Numbered from the stretch's first letter, positions 33,015 through 42,530 are shown. The stretch: 64,000 nt of DNA from Bdellovibrio sp. BCCA (GCF_037996825.1 NZ_JBBNAC010000001.1:62001-126000); one strand, 5' to 3'. Notes: generated by a model not told the origin, from the letters alone. A program made the numbers and translations.

Positions 33015-35012
33015 ATGAGAACAGCGCTGATTCTTCTGCTTTGTACATTCTCAAGCTTGCCGACCTTTGCCTTAGACACGAAGATTTCGCAGTCACAGGC
33101 AATCGTCATTGAACTCCACGACTCTAAAGGCAAAGGCGACATTCGTCCGGTTCGAGTGCGTGATGCGGATTCAAAAAAGATCGCGCAGATTTCCGTAAGA
33201 AAACAAAAAGCCAATCCACAGGTGTGGGACGGTTTTTTTATCATTCAGTTTTTTAAAGGCGACACGGCACCCAGAACTTTGGAATTTTATGGCCTAGATA
33301 AAAATCCTTATTATGCTTATGCCGCGACAGAAACGAATGTTCAAAAAATCTTTCTTTTTAGTTCCGCAGATGAAATGGCGAAGTTCGTAGCTAAAGAGAC
33401 GGAAGCCCGGGCTAAAGCGGCTCAAGTAGCGACCGCTACGTCAAGTAAAGCTGAAGTTTATTCTCCCGAAAAAGTGGCGCAGATGCAAAAACAAGTACGT
33501 GAACAAATTCGCGTGCAAGAACAAGCGCAAATCAGCATTGAGGAGCAGCAAGCAAAGAAGAGAGCTGAGCTTTTAGCGGAGCAAGAAAAACTTTCGATTG
33601 CAGAAAAACAGAAGAAAAAACAAAAGGCTCTTGAATTGGTTCAGCAAGCAGACACGCTCTATCAAAAACAAGACTATAAGGGTGCTGAAAAACTCTATTC
33701 AGAGGCTTCTGAGCTTGATCCAGAGAATGACTCTTACCTTTATCGTTATGGCGTGGCTCTTTATAAAACCGATGACTACAACAAATCCTTAGCGGCACTT
33801 TCAATTGCGGAAGTTTCTTCTGAGCAAACAACGGAAAGAGACTACTTTGTTGCCCTCAACCATTTAAAGCTCAAGGACTACGATAAAGCTCTAAAAAAAT
33901 TAAATGAAGTTCGTGACGAAAATGATCCGAACATCAGTCCTGCGGCGGCGTTCTTTGCGGGAACTATTGAGTACCAAAAGCAGAAATATGCGGATGCTCG
34001 TAAGAGTATGGAGTATGTCCTCGACAACTCCAAAGATTCACAGCTTGATAAAGCGGCTGATGATATGCTGGAGCAGATTGACCGCATGGAAAACTTTTAT
34101 GCGAGTAAAAACGAACGCTATCGTTTTTCATTTTTTATCGGACCCGTTTACGATCAAAACGTTTTGAATTTGGCTGTAAACAATATTGCGACAGACGTTC
34201 AAGCGTATCGTGTGAACTATGGCGCAAGTGCCTTGGGAGTATGGTATCGAACTCCGACCTCTGATTTAGGAACGCAACTGGCCGTCTCAGATTACTATAG
34301 TACGAATACAAAATTCCAAGGCGATGCCATTTTGCAAACGGCGGATCCTTTGGAATTCACGTTCACGGTTCCTTTTCATAAAGAATTTGCGATGAAAGAT
34401 CGTTCGCTCAATTGGGAATTGTTGCCGACGCTCAAATCTCTTTATATGAGTCCGACAGGTGGAACTCGAACGGAAATCATTAGATCAACGGGTCTAACAA
34501 CGACGCTTGCAACTCCAATTAAAAGAGATCTCTATTTGTCAGGAAAGTTGGAATTTTTCACAGACAAATCGTATCTGGATATTAGCACTTCCGATGACGA
34601 TCAAACGGGCAGCAAATACGGAATCACAATAACACCGACGAAGCTTTTAGATCTTAAAGGTGAAAAAAGTATTTCGGCTGACGTGAGTTATCTTGTGAAT
34701 AATACGGAAGGTAAAAACTATCGTTACAAGCGTTTGGGCCTGGGTGTAGCTTACGGTTTTCCGACATTCTGGAGAAGCAATAGCAGTGTTCGTTTGGATT
34801 ATGGCAGCCAAAATTATGGGGAGGCTTCCACCACACGCACGGATACAACATTTGCTTTGACCGGAGTTCTCACGAAAGAGCTTACGAAAAGGTGGAATTT
34901 AACAACGACACTTCAATATACGATGGCAAATTCGGAAGTGGATCTTTATAAATACAACAAGCTCATGGTGATGGGACTTTTCACTTACACCTTAAGTATC
35001 TTGGATAAATAA
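33015..35012 (+). CDS. Outer-membrane beta-barrel protein with periplasmic TPRs
   Basis: 665 residues. A signal peptide (MRTALILLLCTFSSLPTFA) is followed by a ~100-residue beta domain, a Gln/Glu/Lys coiled coil (~150-205), TPR repeats (~205-345, for example QADTLYQKQDYKGAEKLYSE) and a C-terminal ~300-residue stretch of alternating strands typical of an outer-membrane barrel (YGASALGVWYRTP, YTMANSEVDLYKYNKL, ending GLFTYTLSILDK). The final residue is Lys rather than the usual aromatic. It is likely co-transcribed with the FecR gene and ended by a strong terminator. The role may be export or anchoring at the outer membrane; no substrate is known. Confidence 0.8.
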   Translation: MRTALILLLCTFSSLPTFALDTKISQSQAIVIELHDSKGKGDIRPVRVRDADSKKIAQISVRKQKANPQVWDGFFIIQFFKGDTAPRTLEFYGLDKNPYYAYAATETNVQKIFLFSSADEMAKFVAKETEARAKAAQVATATSSKAEVYSPEKVAQMQKQVREQIRVQEQAQISIEEQQAKKRAELLAEQEKLSIAEKQKKKQKALELVQQADTLYQKQDYKGAEKLYSEASELDPENDSYLYRYGVALYKTDDYNKSLAALSIAEVSSEQTTERDYFVALNHLKLKDYDKALKKLNEVRDENDPNISPAAAFFAGTIEYQKQKYADARKSMEYVLDNSKDSQLDKAADDMLEQIDRMENFYASKNERYRFSFFIGPVYDQNVLNLAVNNIATDVQAYRVNYGASALGVWYRTPTSDLGTQLAVSDYYSTNTKFQGDAILQTADPLEFTFTVPFHKEFAMKDRSLNWELLPTLKSLYMSPTGGTRTEIIRSTGLTTTLATPIKRDLYLSGKLEFFTDKSYLDISTSDDDQTGSKYGITITPTKLLDLKGEKSISADVSYLVNNTEGKNYRYKRLGLGVAYGFPTFWRSNSSVRLDYGSQNYGEASTTRTDTTFALTGVLTKELTKRWNLTTTLQYTMANSEVDLYKYNKLMVMGLFTYTLSILDK

Positions 35013-35018
35013 GAAATA

Positions 35019-35047
35019 AAAAACCCACCGTGAAGGTGGGTTTTGTT
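35019..35047. terminator. Terminator between the TPR/barrel gene and the convergent lipoprotein gene
   Basis: AAAACCCACC / GGTGGGTTTT with a GTGAA loop and A/T runs on both sides, so it can serve both strands. Confidence 0.9.
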
Positions 35048-35049
35048 TT

Positions 35050-37056
35050 TTAGTATTGAACCGTGATTGGAATTGTCTGCGAAGGACTTGCGTCTCCTGA
35101 GGTCACGTTCACAGAGAACGTTAAGTCGGCTCCAGCTTGGTTATTCACTTTTAGATAGAAAACCCGCTCCGCAATTCCTGAAGGAGGAGTTTCCAGATAA
35201 GAAGCCTGGGATGTGCAACCCGCGTCGCTATAGAAATCATATGTTGAAGGCCCCGGAATTCCAGAAATATTGGCGGTGAAAGGTTTATAGATATTGAAAG
35301 CTTCAGTTCCAGAGAAGTTCATAAGCTTCGCCTTCAAAGGAATACAAGTGTTGTTAGCAACAGGTGCGGAAGCATCCAATCTAAAAAGATTCCAAGAACT
35401 AGGTCCATCAATTTTGATCGGATAGTAGTTTGTCGGAAATCCCGCTACTGTTGCCGCGATGTCTCCGTTACCAAAAGCAGTGGCGCGGATGTAGAACTGA
35501 GCACTGTAGCCACCCGCAGGAATACTGACATTGCTAATAGGATTTTGAGGATAAGAGCAGTCACCTGAGTTAGCATAAAGACCTAAAAGGTTTCCGTTGA
35601 TATTCACATTTGTCGCAGCTGTCGGAATAACCGGCGTGTGATAACTGTTTACTAGGAAAACTTCGTGAGGCTGATTGGCGCAGTAGTTGATACTGTTTAA
35701 CTGATTGAAACCACGAATCTCAACTCCCGCAGGAACATTTGTGCCGTATCCTTTTCTCACAAACTGCGTGGCAGTCACGTAAGTGGCTGCCGTATCCGTA
35801 AACGTTAACGGAACGTCCGCGGAAAGAGCCGAACTCATTTTCACATAGATTGGTAATGACGTTGTATAAGAAGGAAAAACAAACGAAGTGGATGAAGAAG
35901 TATTTGTTTGGCAAGTCGCCAAGGTTGAATAAAGAGAAACACCGGTTGCGCCGCTCACATTGACAGTCATGCCGCTGTAATTTGAACCGGGACTTCCGGA
36001 CATTTGCCTAAGATCTAAGTTGAACGGATAACAAACATCAGGAAGAACACTCCACGGACCTACAAGATCGAAGGTGTTAGAGGAAGTAGAAAAGCTTTGA
36101 TAAGCTCCCACACCAACGATAGTTAAACCGTTTGGCGCCATGATGTTACCAAGAGAGATGTTAACAGTTTGAGGATCATACGGCGTTCTAAAGACAACCT
36201 GCATACGATCTGTGAATGGTGGAATTGTCACCTTCGACATCGGATTCACAGAAGCTTGGCAATCTTGGAAGTTAGAATAAATTGCCTGCGTTGCTGCAGA
36301 TATTGTGATTTGCGGCGTGACCTCAATCGCAACCGGGAAAACAGCATGACGTCCTTCATTGTCTTTAAGGACAAGGTCTACGGATTGACAACTGTCCGCC
36401 ACAAACTTTCCAGTTGGGAACCAATCCTTGGTGATTTCAATTTTTGTTGGAGCTGATCCAGAGCCATTGTGATCGTCAGGGAAATCCGGACCATCGCAAC
36501 CGTCAAAACGATTGGCTTCGTTGAAAGAAACATTTAAAGGAAGGTCTTTCACTTCGCCGGGCTTTAATTCAAGATTGCCTGCTTCGCCCACGATGTAAGG
36601 AGAAGACATTTCTGAATCAAGAGGAAAACCATTTGTTTTAAAATCGCGGCAAGCAGTTGCAGTTGTCGCGTGGAAACCCACGACGAAAATCACGCGGTCT
36701 TTCCCGGAAGGAACGTCAATGCCAATAGCACTTCCAGCGGGAGCAGCTCCCACCCAAGGGCCGATTTTTCTTGGAGCGAAAGTCGTCGTGCCGTCTTTAC
36801 GCTGACAAATATTTCTTTGCAACTCAGGTTCAGGTCCACTGGCTGCGACCAAATAACAGTTGATAGGACGATCACCTGTCATTCCTGTCGGTACCGGACG
36901 CGCAGTGTTTGATAAAACGGAGTTATCCACTTTGGAATTTAAGCTTGAAGCCGAGCCGGGAAGTTTAATTTGGATTTTAGTTTGCTCATCTAATTTTAAA
37001 CGATCACAACCCATCACCGTAAAAAGAGCTACAGTCAGCAAAACGCGATTTTTCAT
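35050..37056 (-). CDS. Large lipoprotein with repeated beta domains
   Basis: 668 residues from the ATG at 37056, which gives a signal peptide with lipobox (MKNRVLLTVALFTVMGCDRL); an upstream ATG at 37116 would place 20 extra residues before it. The mature chain is rich in Ser, Thr, Asn, Gly and Pro and seems to contain several Ig-like or adhesin-like beta domains. Cys-containing blocks recur (CYLVAASG, CQSVDLVL, CYPFNLDL, CANQPHEVFL, CIPLKAKLMN), each near SxxxCQxxxSP-like partners, suggesting disulfide-stabilised repeats. It is likely surface-exposed. It lies 66 bases behind the CHASE2 cyclase gene on the same strand and may be in its operon. Confidence 0.75.
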   Translation of the reverse strand: MKNRVLLTVALFTVMGCDRLKLDEQTKIQIKLPGSASSLNSKVDNSVLSNTARPVPTGMTGDRPINCYLVAASGPEPELQRNICQRKDGTTTFAPRKIGPWVGAAPAGSAIGIDVPSGKDRVIFVVGFHATTATACRDFKTNGFPLDSEMSSPYIVGEAGNLELKPGEVKDLPLNVSFNEANRFDGCDGPDFPDDHNGSGSAPTKIEITKDWFPTGKFVADSCQSVDLVLKDNEGRHAVFPVAIEVTPQITISAATQAIYSNFQDCQASVNPMSKVTIPPFTDRMQVVFRTPYDPQTVNISLGNIMAPNGLTIVGVGAYQSFSTSSNTFDLVGPWSVLPDVCYPFNLDLRQMSGSPGSNYSGMTVNVSGATGVSLYSTLATCQTNTSSSTSFVFPSYTTSLPIYVKMSSALSADVPLTFTDTAATYVTATQFVRKGYGTNVPAGVEIRGFNQLNSINYCANQPHEVFLVNSYHTPVIPTAATNVNINGNLLGLYANSGDCSYPQNPISNVSIPAGGYSAQFYIRATAFGNGDIAATVAGFPTNYYPIKIDGPSSWNLFRLDASAPVANNTCIPLKAKLMNFSGTEAFNIYKPFTANISGIPGPSTYDFYSDAGCTSQASYLETPPSGIAERVFYLKVNNQAGADLTFSVNVTSGDASPSQTIPITVQY

Positions 37057-37122
37057 ATACTTACTTGTCGGCATAAAATTTCTCACAGTTAAAGTATTCT
37101 CAAGATTTTTTAACACGCGAGT

Positions 37123-39765
37123 TTACTTGGTTTTCATAACGTAAACTCCATCCCAGTCTAAGGGCGGAGGTGACTCAAGATAATCCTGGCATCTTTCAAC
37201 GTAGAGTTCTGACACGGGATCATTTTGAGACATCGTTTTTGCTTTATTAAATATTTCTAAGGCTTCAGAAAACTTCTTGGCTTGATAAAGTTCGAAGCCT
37301 TCACTGAACAATCGAATTTGCTCAGCCATTTCACCTTTGAGTTTTCCCTCACAGAGCAATTCATAAATGCGCACGGGTTCTAGTTTTCCTTTGACCCGCA
37401 CTCGATCAATTTCCCTTGCGGTGAAACTGTCTTTTACTTCGGCGTAAGTAAATTCGCTGATCACAATTCTTGTACCGTACTCTTTATTAATACCTTCAAG
37501 TCGGGAGGCCAAATTCACTGAGTCACCCATGATCGTGTAGTTTTGTACGATATTAGAGCCCATGTTGCCCACACTCATATCGCCTGTGTTGATGCCGATT
37601 CCAATATCAATCATGGGCAGATTTTTTTCGGCAAAAGTTTTCTGCAACTCTTTAAGCTTGTCCAAACTTTCCAAAGCACAACGGCAGGCGTGAGCTGCGT
37701 GATTTTTATTCTTCACTGGCGCGCCAAAGAAAGCCATGATGGCATCACCCATGTACTTATCAAGAGTCCCGCTATTCTTAAACACGATGTCCGTCATCGG
37801 CGTAAGATACAGATTCAAAACGCGGGATAATTCTTCAGGAGTGAGTTTTTCAGAAATCGTCGTAAATCCACGAACGTCAGAGAAAAACGCCGTCATTCTT
37901 TCACGACGACCGCCGAGTTTTAAGTTGGCAGCATCTTTAAGAAGTTCATCAACGACCGCTGGAGACACGTATTTTGAGAACGTAGATTTAAGTTCGCGCT
38001 TTTTCTTTTCTTCGGTGAAGTATTTAAAAATCTGAATTGCGAAGAAAGCTGAAAAGACAGTGAAGTAAAATAAAAAAGAGTGAACTAAGGTCTGCTCTTT
38101 AATAAAGAGCCAAATATCAAAACTAAGAAACGCGATGACGGCGACCAAGAATAAAATCATGGACGACAACGAACCCATCCATGCCCATGCGATACTAAGT
38201 GTGATGCCAACAATAAAAATAATCCAGGGCATGGCCTTTGATTCTAGCGGCCACTGTTTTAAAAAATTTTTCTCAAGTAAGTTAGCAAGCATCGTCAAAT
38301 GCAACTCAGGTCCCGGGTAGTTTGCTTCAACAGGTGTATTACGTAAGTCGTAAAGACCCACGGCTGTAGCGCCTACAAGAACGCTGCGACCTTTAAAGAA
38401 TTCAGACTTGTTGTACTCTTTTTCGGTGATTTCAATTTGCTTTGTTTTGGCATCCACGATGTTGCGACGAACGCGCACTGTAGGGCGATCGTTGAAAAGT
38501 TCCTTTGCTGAAACATAGGGGAATGACATCTGACGACCATAATAGTTAATCAACATTTGCCCAGACTTATCCACGGGGTAAGTCACAACTTTTTTCTCGG
38601 GATCTGTCGATGTGTCGAAGATGTTAAACTCATCAATGGACTTTGCACCATTCGACGATGTCTTCATTTTGATTTCCGCGCGATAGGGACCTGATAGCAA
38701 GTAACTTTGCAGCGCGAGTGACGGAATAAAGCTAGAGCCTAACTTATTTCCCGAACGGAAAAACAAAGGGTAGCGGCGCACATATCCGTCAGCATCAAGT
38801 TCGGCGATGAAACTTGCCGTGAAGGCGGCGGGTTTTTGAATTTCCGGGATGTTCGGAGTCCATTCGCCGTATTGAGGAATGGGATGCGGTTGAAAGGAGG
38901 ATTTGATTTTCGCTGTGAGCTGTTCAAAGTTAAGGTCTTTAAGTTCTTTAGATTCCTTGGCCACTCCTAAATAAAGTGGCGCGACGTTGTTCACGATATC
39001 AGGAGATAAGAACACGTCTTCTTTTGTAAGCCACTTGTTACAGTATTCAAACAACGATTGGGACTTTCGAGAATTCATGAAATTCTGCTGGTAGGGTGTT
39101 AACTCCGCCAAAGAATTTTTACCTAGGTGTTGAAGCACGTCGCTTTCTTCTTTGTGCTGAATATTCGCAAACAAAGTTTCAAACAGCGGTCCCCAGTTTA
39201 ACTCATCAATCGCATTGGTCGATTCATCCATCGTGAAACTTGGGTTCAGTTTCACAACTTGATCTCCACCCGTTTTTAAGAAAGCTTCCGCGACACACAA
39301 ATCTTGATAAGGTTTAAAATCAAATTTGTTATCACTAAAAACTCCCAAAATAATTTTATCCGGATTTTTTTCAACGACTTGTCCGAATTTTAAGTCAGCG
39401 CCTGGGTTTGCTTTTTCGGGTTCAGAAAAAATCGCATCAAAACCAACGGACTTCGCACCGAGATTGACCAACTTGTCAGTGAGTTCTGCCATTTGATCAC
39501 GGCTCCATGGCCAGCGACCGATTTCACGAACGGCATCATCGTCAATTGCGATCATCGCGACAGGGGCGTTCGATGTTTCTGCGGATTTAAACTTGTATTT
39601 CAAATCGTTGAAGCGGAAATCCAAAACCTCCAGTGTTTCTAAAAAAGGACTGTAAGCGCGTTGAATGGTCGGCGTTTCTTTATAGGAAAAATAGACGAGC
39701 GTGAGGCACGTAAGAAGACCCGAGATGACAATCCCAATAAGCAAACTGATGCGTTCCGTTTTCAT
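37123..39765 (-). CDS. CHASE2-domain adenylate cyclase
   Basis: 880 residues. After an N-terminal helix comes a large periplasmic CHASE2 sensor (~30-490, with MIAIDDDAVREIGRWPWSR and VGFDAIFSEP near the start and VLVGATAVGLYD near the end). Three helices (~505-575) and a class III cyclase domain (~625-800) follow. The catalytic residues are all in place: Asp in FFSDVRGFT and in KYMGDAIMAFFG, the adenine-selecting Lys before YMGD, and Asp/Asn/Arg in GDSVNLASRLEG. It should make cAMP. A C-terminal ~60 residues look TPR-like (LFSEGFELYQAKKFSEALE). It faces a FecR gene pair, a common association. Unlike the cyclase at 17-19 kb, it appears active. Confidence 0.93.
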   Translation of the reverse strand: MKTERISLLIGIVISGLLTCLTLVYFSYKETPTIQRAYSPFLETLEVLDFRFNDLKYKFKSAETSNAPVAMIAIDDDAVREIGRWPWSRDQMAELTDKLVNLGAKSVGFDAIFSEPEKANPGADLKFGQVVEKNPDKIILGVFSDNKFDFKPYQDLCVAEAFLKTGGDQVVKLNPSFTMDESTNAIDELNWGPLFETLFANIQHKEESDVLQHLGKNSLAELTPYQQNFMNSRKSQSLFEYCNKWLTKEDVFLSPDIVNNVAPLYLGVAKESKELKDLNFEQLTAKIKSSFQPHPIPQYGEWTPNIPEIQKPAAFTASFIAELDADGYVRRYPLFFRSGNKLGSSFIPSLALQSYLLSGPYRAEIKMKTSSNGAKSIDEFNIFDTSTDPEKKVVTYPVDKSGQMLINYYGRQMSFPYVSAKELFNDRPTVRVRRNIVDAKTKQIEITEKEYNKSEFFKGRSVLVGATAVGLYDLRNTPVEANYPGPELHLTMLANLLEKNFLKQWPLESKAMPWIIFIVGITLSIAWAWMGSLSSMILFLVAVIAFLSFDIWLFIKEQTLVHSFLFYFTVFSAFFAIQIFKYFTEEKKKRELKSTFSKYVSPAVVDELLKDAANLKLGGRRERMTAFFSDVRGFTTISEKLTPEELSRVLNLYLTPMTDIVFKNSGTLDKYMGDAIMAFFGAPVKNKNHAAHACRCALESLDKLKELQKTFAEKNLPMIDIGIGINTGDMSVGNMGSNIVQNYTIMGDSVNLASRLEGINKEYGTRIVISEFTYAEVKDSFTAREIDRVRVKGKLEPVRIYELLCEGKLKGEMAEQIRLFSEGFELYQAKKFSEALEIFNKAKTMSQNDPVSELYVERCQDYLESPPPLDWDGVYVMKTK

Positions 39766-39858
39766 GGAGGTCGTTTCGGAAAAATTTAGTAAGGTCCCGA
39801 GACTAGTTCACGATCCATTCCTGGACTTTCATCGGAGCTTTACACTAATGTAAATAAC

Positions 39859-40311
39859 ATGAAGCTAGGTCTGATTTTAAAAGTCTCTATGTTGTTATTG
39901 GCTCTTGTGGTCGTGATTTACGGAATCAAGGCTTTGCAGTCGCCAAAAGTTCAAACCCAAGCAGGTGACCCCAGCAGCGTTGTCGGTTTGCTTTTAGGTG
40001 GCGATCAACGTCTTTTGAATTGGTGTCCCGGCGATACCGCAAAGGTCGAAATTTTTTCTGAAACGGGGGAGGTTTTAAAAACCCTGACCTCCAAGCAGGA
40101 TCTTTCTGCGGTTTGTGAACTGATGATTGGGGGATTTACCCAAGATCCGGCGGAGACTCCGGTTTATAAGCTTAAGTTGAAGGCATATCCCGGTTCAGGA
40201 AATCCCGTGTCACTGGAAAAAGCTGTCCAATCCCCTATTTTTCGGGTTCAGGGAATGCCGTTTTCATCGCCGGGGCTGGTTAAAGTTCTGGAAAGGCTTG
40301 CAGTTCCTTAA
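39859..40311 (+). CDS. Membrane-anchored protein of unknown function
   Basis: 150 residues. One N-terminal helix (LILKVSMLLLALVVVIYGI) is followed by a ~120-residue domain outside the membrane with two cysteines (NWCPGDTAKVEIF, SAVCELMIGG) and a beta-rich look. No family is recognised. It is divergent from the CHASE2 cyclase and precedes tRNA-Asn. No clear ribosome binding site is seen. Confidence 0.7.
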   Translation: MKLGLILKVSMLLLALVVVIYGIKALQSPKVQTQAGDPSSVVGLLLGGDQRLLNWCPGDTAKVEIFSETGEVLKTLTSKQDLSAVCELMIGGFTQDPAETPVYKLKLKAYPGSGNPVSLEKAVQSPIFRVQGMPFSSPGLVKVLERLAVP

Positions 40312-40322
40312 GATTATTCTGT

Positions 40323-40352
40323 TTGACAAAATGGGGGCAGAGGCCCTAATTT
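40323..40352 (+). promoter_or_regulatory. Promoter of tRNA-Asn
   Basis: A perfect -35 TTGACA (40323-40328), an 18-base spacer and TAATTT (40347-40352) lie 15 bases upstream of the mature tRNA 5' end. Confidence 0.7.
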
Positions 40353-40367
40353 AGCTTTTCACCGAGT

Positions 40368-40443
40368 TCAGAAGTAGCTCAGTCGGTAGAGCAAGCGGCT
40401 GTTAACCGCTGGGTCGGGGGTTCGAGTCCCTCCTTCTGAGCCA
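40368..40443 (+). tRNA. tRNA-Asn(GUU)
   Basis: The acceptor arms TCAGAAG and CTTCTGA pair, with discriminator G and encoded CCA. The anticodon loop CTGTTAA in the stem AGCGG/CCGCT gives GUU. The D-arm GCTCAGTCGGTAGAGC and the T-arm GGGGGTTCGAGTCCCTC are normal. Confidence 0.97.
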
Positions 40444-40469
40444 TTTATTTTCTAATAAATGTGATTAAG

Positions 40470-40497
40470 AAAGCCAGGCTGATAAGCTTGGCTTTTT
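40470..40497 (+). terminator. Terminator of tRNA-Asn
   Basis: AAGCCAGGC pairs with GCTTGGCTT around TGATAA-type loop bases and is followed by TTTTTTATTTTT. It also separates the tRNA from the convergent CapA-type gene. Confidence 0.75.
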
Positions 40498-40515
40498 TAT
40501 TTTTAAATCCCTGAT

Positions 40516-41673
40516 TTATTTCATTGAGAACTGACCCGCGCACATTGTTTTGGCGCGGATCGAAGTCATTTGACTGTCGCAGAAAATCCCGCGACCTGTA
40601 ACCGGATCAAGTTGCAAGCGCATTGCATAGTTTTGCAGTTGCATCGCTGAAAGTTGGTTAAGACTTCCAATTCGTGCGGCGGCTTTATCTGCTGGCATGG
40701 GAGCTGTGCGATTGTGTGTGTTTGTCAGAGGAATCACTTCAACGGCATCGACTTTTACTTTGCCTGTAGCAGGGTCTCTTTCTAAATACAGACGAGAGAA
40801 CATTCCCCAATCCGTATTTGGATCTGATTTTTTAGTGATGTCAGCTGAACCCACCATCAAATAGTTTCCAAGGCTATAGTAAATCAAACGGTCGCCCCAT
40901 TTTTCAATAGGACGAATCACATGCGGGTGATGACCGATAATTAGGTTCACTCCACCGTATTGGATAGCGTATTCAAAGCGAGATTTTTGTCCGTCTTCTA
41001 AAGTAGGCTTTCCTTCAACGCCAAAATGAATCGAAAGAATTTTATAGTCAGCTTTCGTGCGAGCAAAGGCCGTGACAAGTTCTTTATAATCTCTGTCGTC
41101 GCGGATAAGAAGCATTCCGACGTTTTCATTGGTGGCGCGGAAACGAGGTTCACCAATCGACATCGATGCAAAGGCAAAACGAATTCCATTCACGTCAAAC
41201 ACTTTGGGCTCTAAAACTTGCTTTCGCAAACCGACACCGTCGTAAATCACGCGAGGAAATTCTGCTTTGAGTTTATCCATCTCATAAACTGTCTGCTGCA
41301 TTCCCGGCAGGCCATAGTCATAAGTGTGATTGTTAGAGACGTTGAAAAGATTAAATCCAAGTTCGATCAAATGGCGAACGGCATTAGGATGACTCTTAAA
41401 CGCAAACTTTTTGTCTTCGTCTTTAAGGTCATTTGTTGAAGACACAACGGTCTCGATATTTGCGAAATTGATGTCACCATTAATTAATGGTTTTAATTGC
41501 GTCGTGAAAGAGTTCCAGCGGGCAAGAGTGTCTCCGTAAAGAACTCCGTTGGGATCGACAACCTGACGATTGCGGTTAAAGTTCACGTCGCCACCCATGG
41601 TAAGAACCACGTCCGCGCGAGCGTTCAGTCCTAAAATCAAGATAAGTACCGAGATGACTTTTTGTTTTCCCAT
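40516..41673 (-). CDS. CapA-type (poly-gamma-glutamate synthesis family) metallophosphatase-like protein
   Basis: 385 residues from the ATG at 41673, giving a signal peptide (MGKQKVISVLILILGLNARA); an ATG 24 bases upstream is possible. The CapA/PGA_cap domain fills the rest: GGDVNFNR at its start, FANIETVVS, VSNNHTYDYG, and GHHPHVIRPIEKW followed by YYSLGNYL. These are the metal-binding landmarks of the calcineurin-like fold. Family members take part in polyglutamate capsule formation or have unknown phosphatase roles. No capsule synthase genes are nearby, so the specific role here is open. Secreted to the periplasm. Confidence 0.9.
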   Translation of the reverse strand: MGKQKVISVLILILGLNARADVVLTMGGDVNFNRNRQVVDPNGVLYGDTLARWNSFTTQLKPLINGDINFANIETVVSSTNDLKDEDKKFAFKSHPNAVRHLIELGFNLFNVSNNHTYDYGLPGMQQTVYEMDKLKAEFPRVIYDGVGLRKQVLEPKVFDVNGIRFAFASMSIGEPRFRATNENVGMLLIRDDRDYKELVTAFARTKADYKILSIHFGVEGKPTLEDGQKSRFEYAIQYGGVNLIIGHHPHVIRPIEKWGDRLIYYSLGNYLMVGSADITKKSDPNTDWGMFSRLYLERDPATGKVKVDAVEVIPLTNTHNRTAPMPADKAAARIGSLNQLSAMQLQNYAMRLQLDPVTGRGIFCDSQMTSIRAKTMCAGQFSMK

Positions 41674-41939
41674 ACTCAAAAACACTTCAAGTGCCATGCC
41701 CTGTCAGAGGGAAAATAGCGTCTTTTTACGAGAAGAAACTGTCTCAGCCTTAGTCAGCAGACGAATTTGGGAAAAGCTTGTTGGACCCCATAAAGTGTAA
41801 AACCAAAATTGTCTCAAAGTAACACGTTTGGGCTTCGGGAATGCGTCAGATCCCATATATTGCAAATGAGTCATCTTGCAGGCGGCACAACCCTTGTAAT
41901 ATGGCCTTCTGGAATTGTGGACGTCTGTTGGAGGAGCTC

Positions 41940-42446
41940 ATGCGCTTTCTTAAACTTTTACCTCTTATCGCCTTTTGGTCTATGACCGCTTTTGCTATGA
42001 AAGCGGGAGCCCAGGTGAAAAGCTATCGCGAATGGAAATCTGAGCAAGTCGTTCTTGCTGAGGGAAAAGTTTCTACTCTGAAAGCTCAAATCGCGGCGAA
42101 GAAATCATCTCGCACAATGGCGTTGGGTACGGACCCTAATATGGCCAATAAGGCGGCGGTAGAGGCCGTTTCTACTCAAGATAAATCTGTTGAAAAATTA
42201 GAGCGTCAGTTGCGTGAAGAACAATACGATCTGGATGTCGCTAAGGATCTTTCAGTGACGGACTATTTCGTGGGTTATTTGACGAAGGTTCAAGATAAGA
42301 AGTCTGCTTTTAACGAAGTGGCAGGCAAGCTTTCCGCTGAGGAAGTGGCAGAGCTTATGACGGCTTACGCAAACTCTGTTTTCGGCGCCCACGCTGCGGA
42401 CCTTCCGGTCAGTGCTACAAACGTTGGTAAAGACGCTATTAAATAA
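41940..42446 (+). CDS. Small secreted helical protein upstream of groES
   Basis: 168 residues from the ATG at 41940, chosen because GGAGGAG lies just before it and a signal peptide starts there (MRFLKLLPLIAFWSMTAFA). The mature part is mainly helical and charged (SYREWKSEQVVLAEGKVSTL, then VEKLERQLREEQYDLDVAKD) and probably forms a coiled coil of ~90 residues. No family is recognised. An inverted repeat and the groES promoter follow its stop. Confidence 0.78.
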   Translation: MRFLKLLPLIAFWSMTAFAMKAGAQVKSYREWKSEQVVLAEGKVSTLKAQIAAKKSSRTMALGTDPNMANKAAVEAVSTQDKSVEKLERQLREEQYDLDVAKDLSVTDYFVGYLTKVQDKKSAFNEVAGKLSAEEVAELMTAYANSVFGAHAADLPVSATNVGKDAIK

Positions 42447-42500
42447 ATTTTTTGATCTAATAAATCCTCGAAAATTCTCATTTACTCGCCGCATTAAGTT

Positions 42501-42524
42501 GTGCCTTAAAGAAAAATAAGGCAC
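42501..42524. promoter_or_regulatory. Inverted repeat upstream of the groES promoter
   Basis: GTGCCTTA and TAAGGCAC (42501-42508, 42517-42524) form a perfect 8-bp inverted repeat with an A-rich 8-base spacer, six bases upstream of the groES -35 box. It is not CIRCE, which is TTAGCACTC-N9-GAGTGCTAA. No T run follows, so a terminator is less likely than an operator. Confidence 0.5.
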
Positions 42525-42530
42525 CCGACC

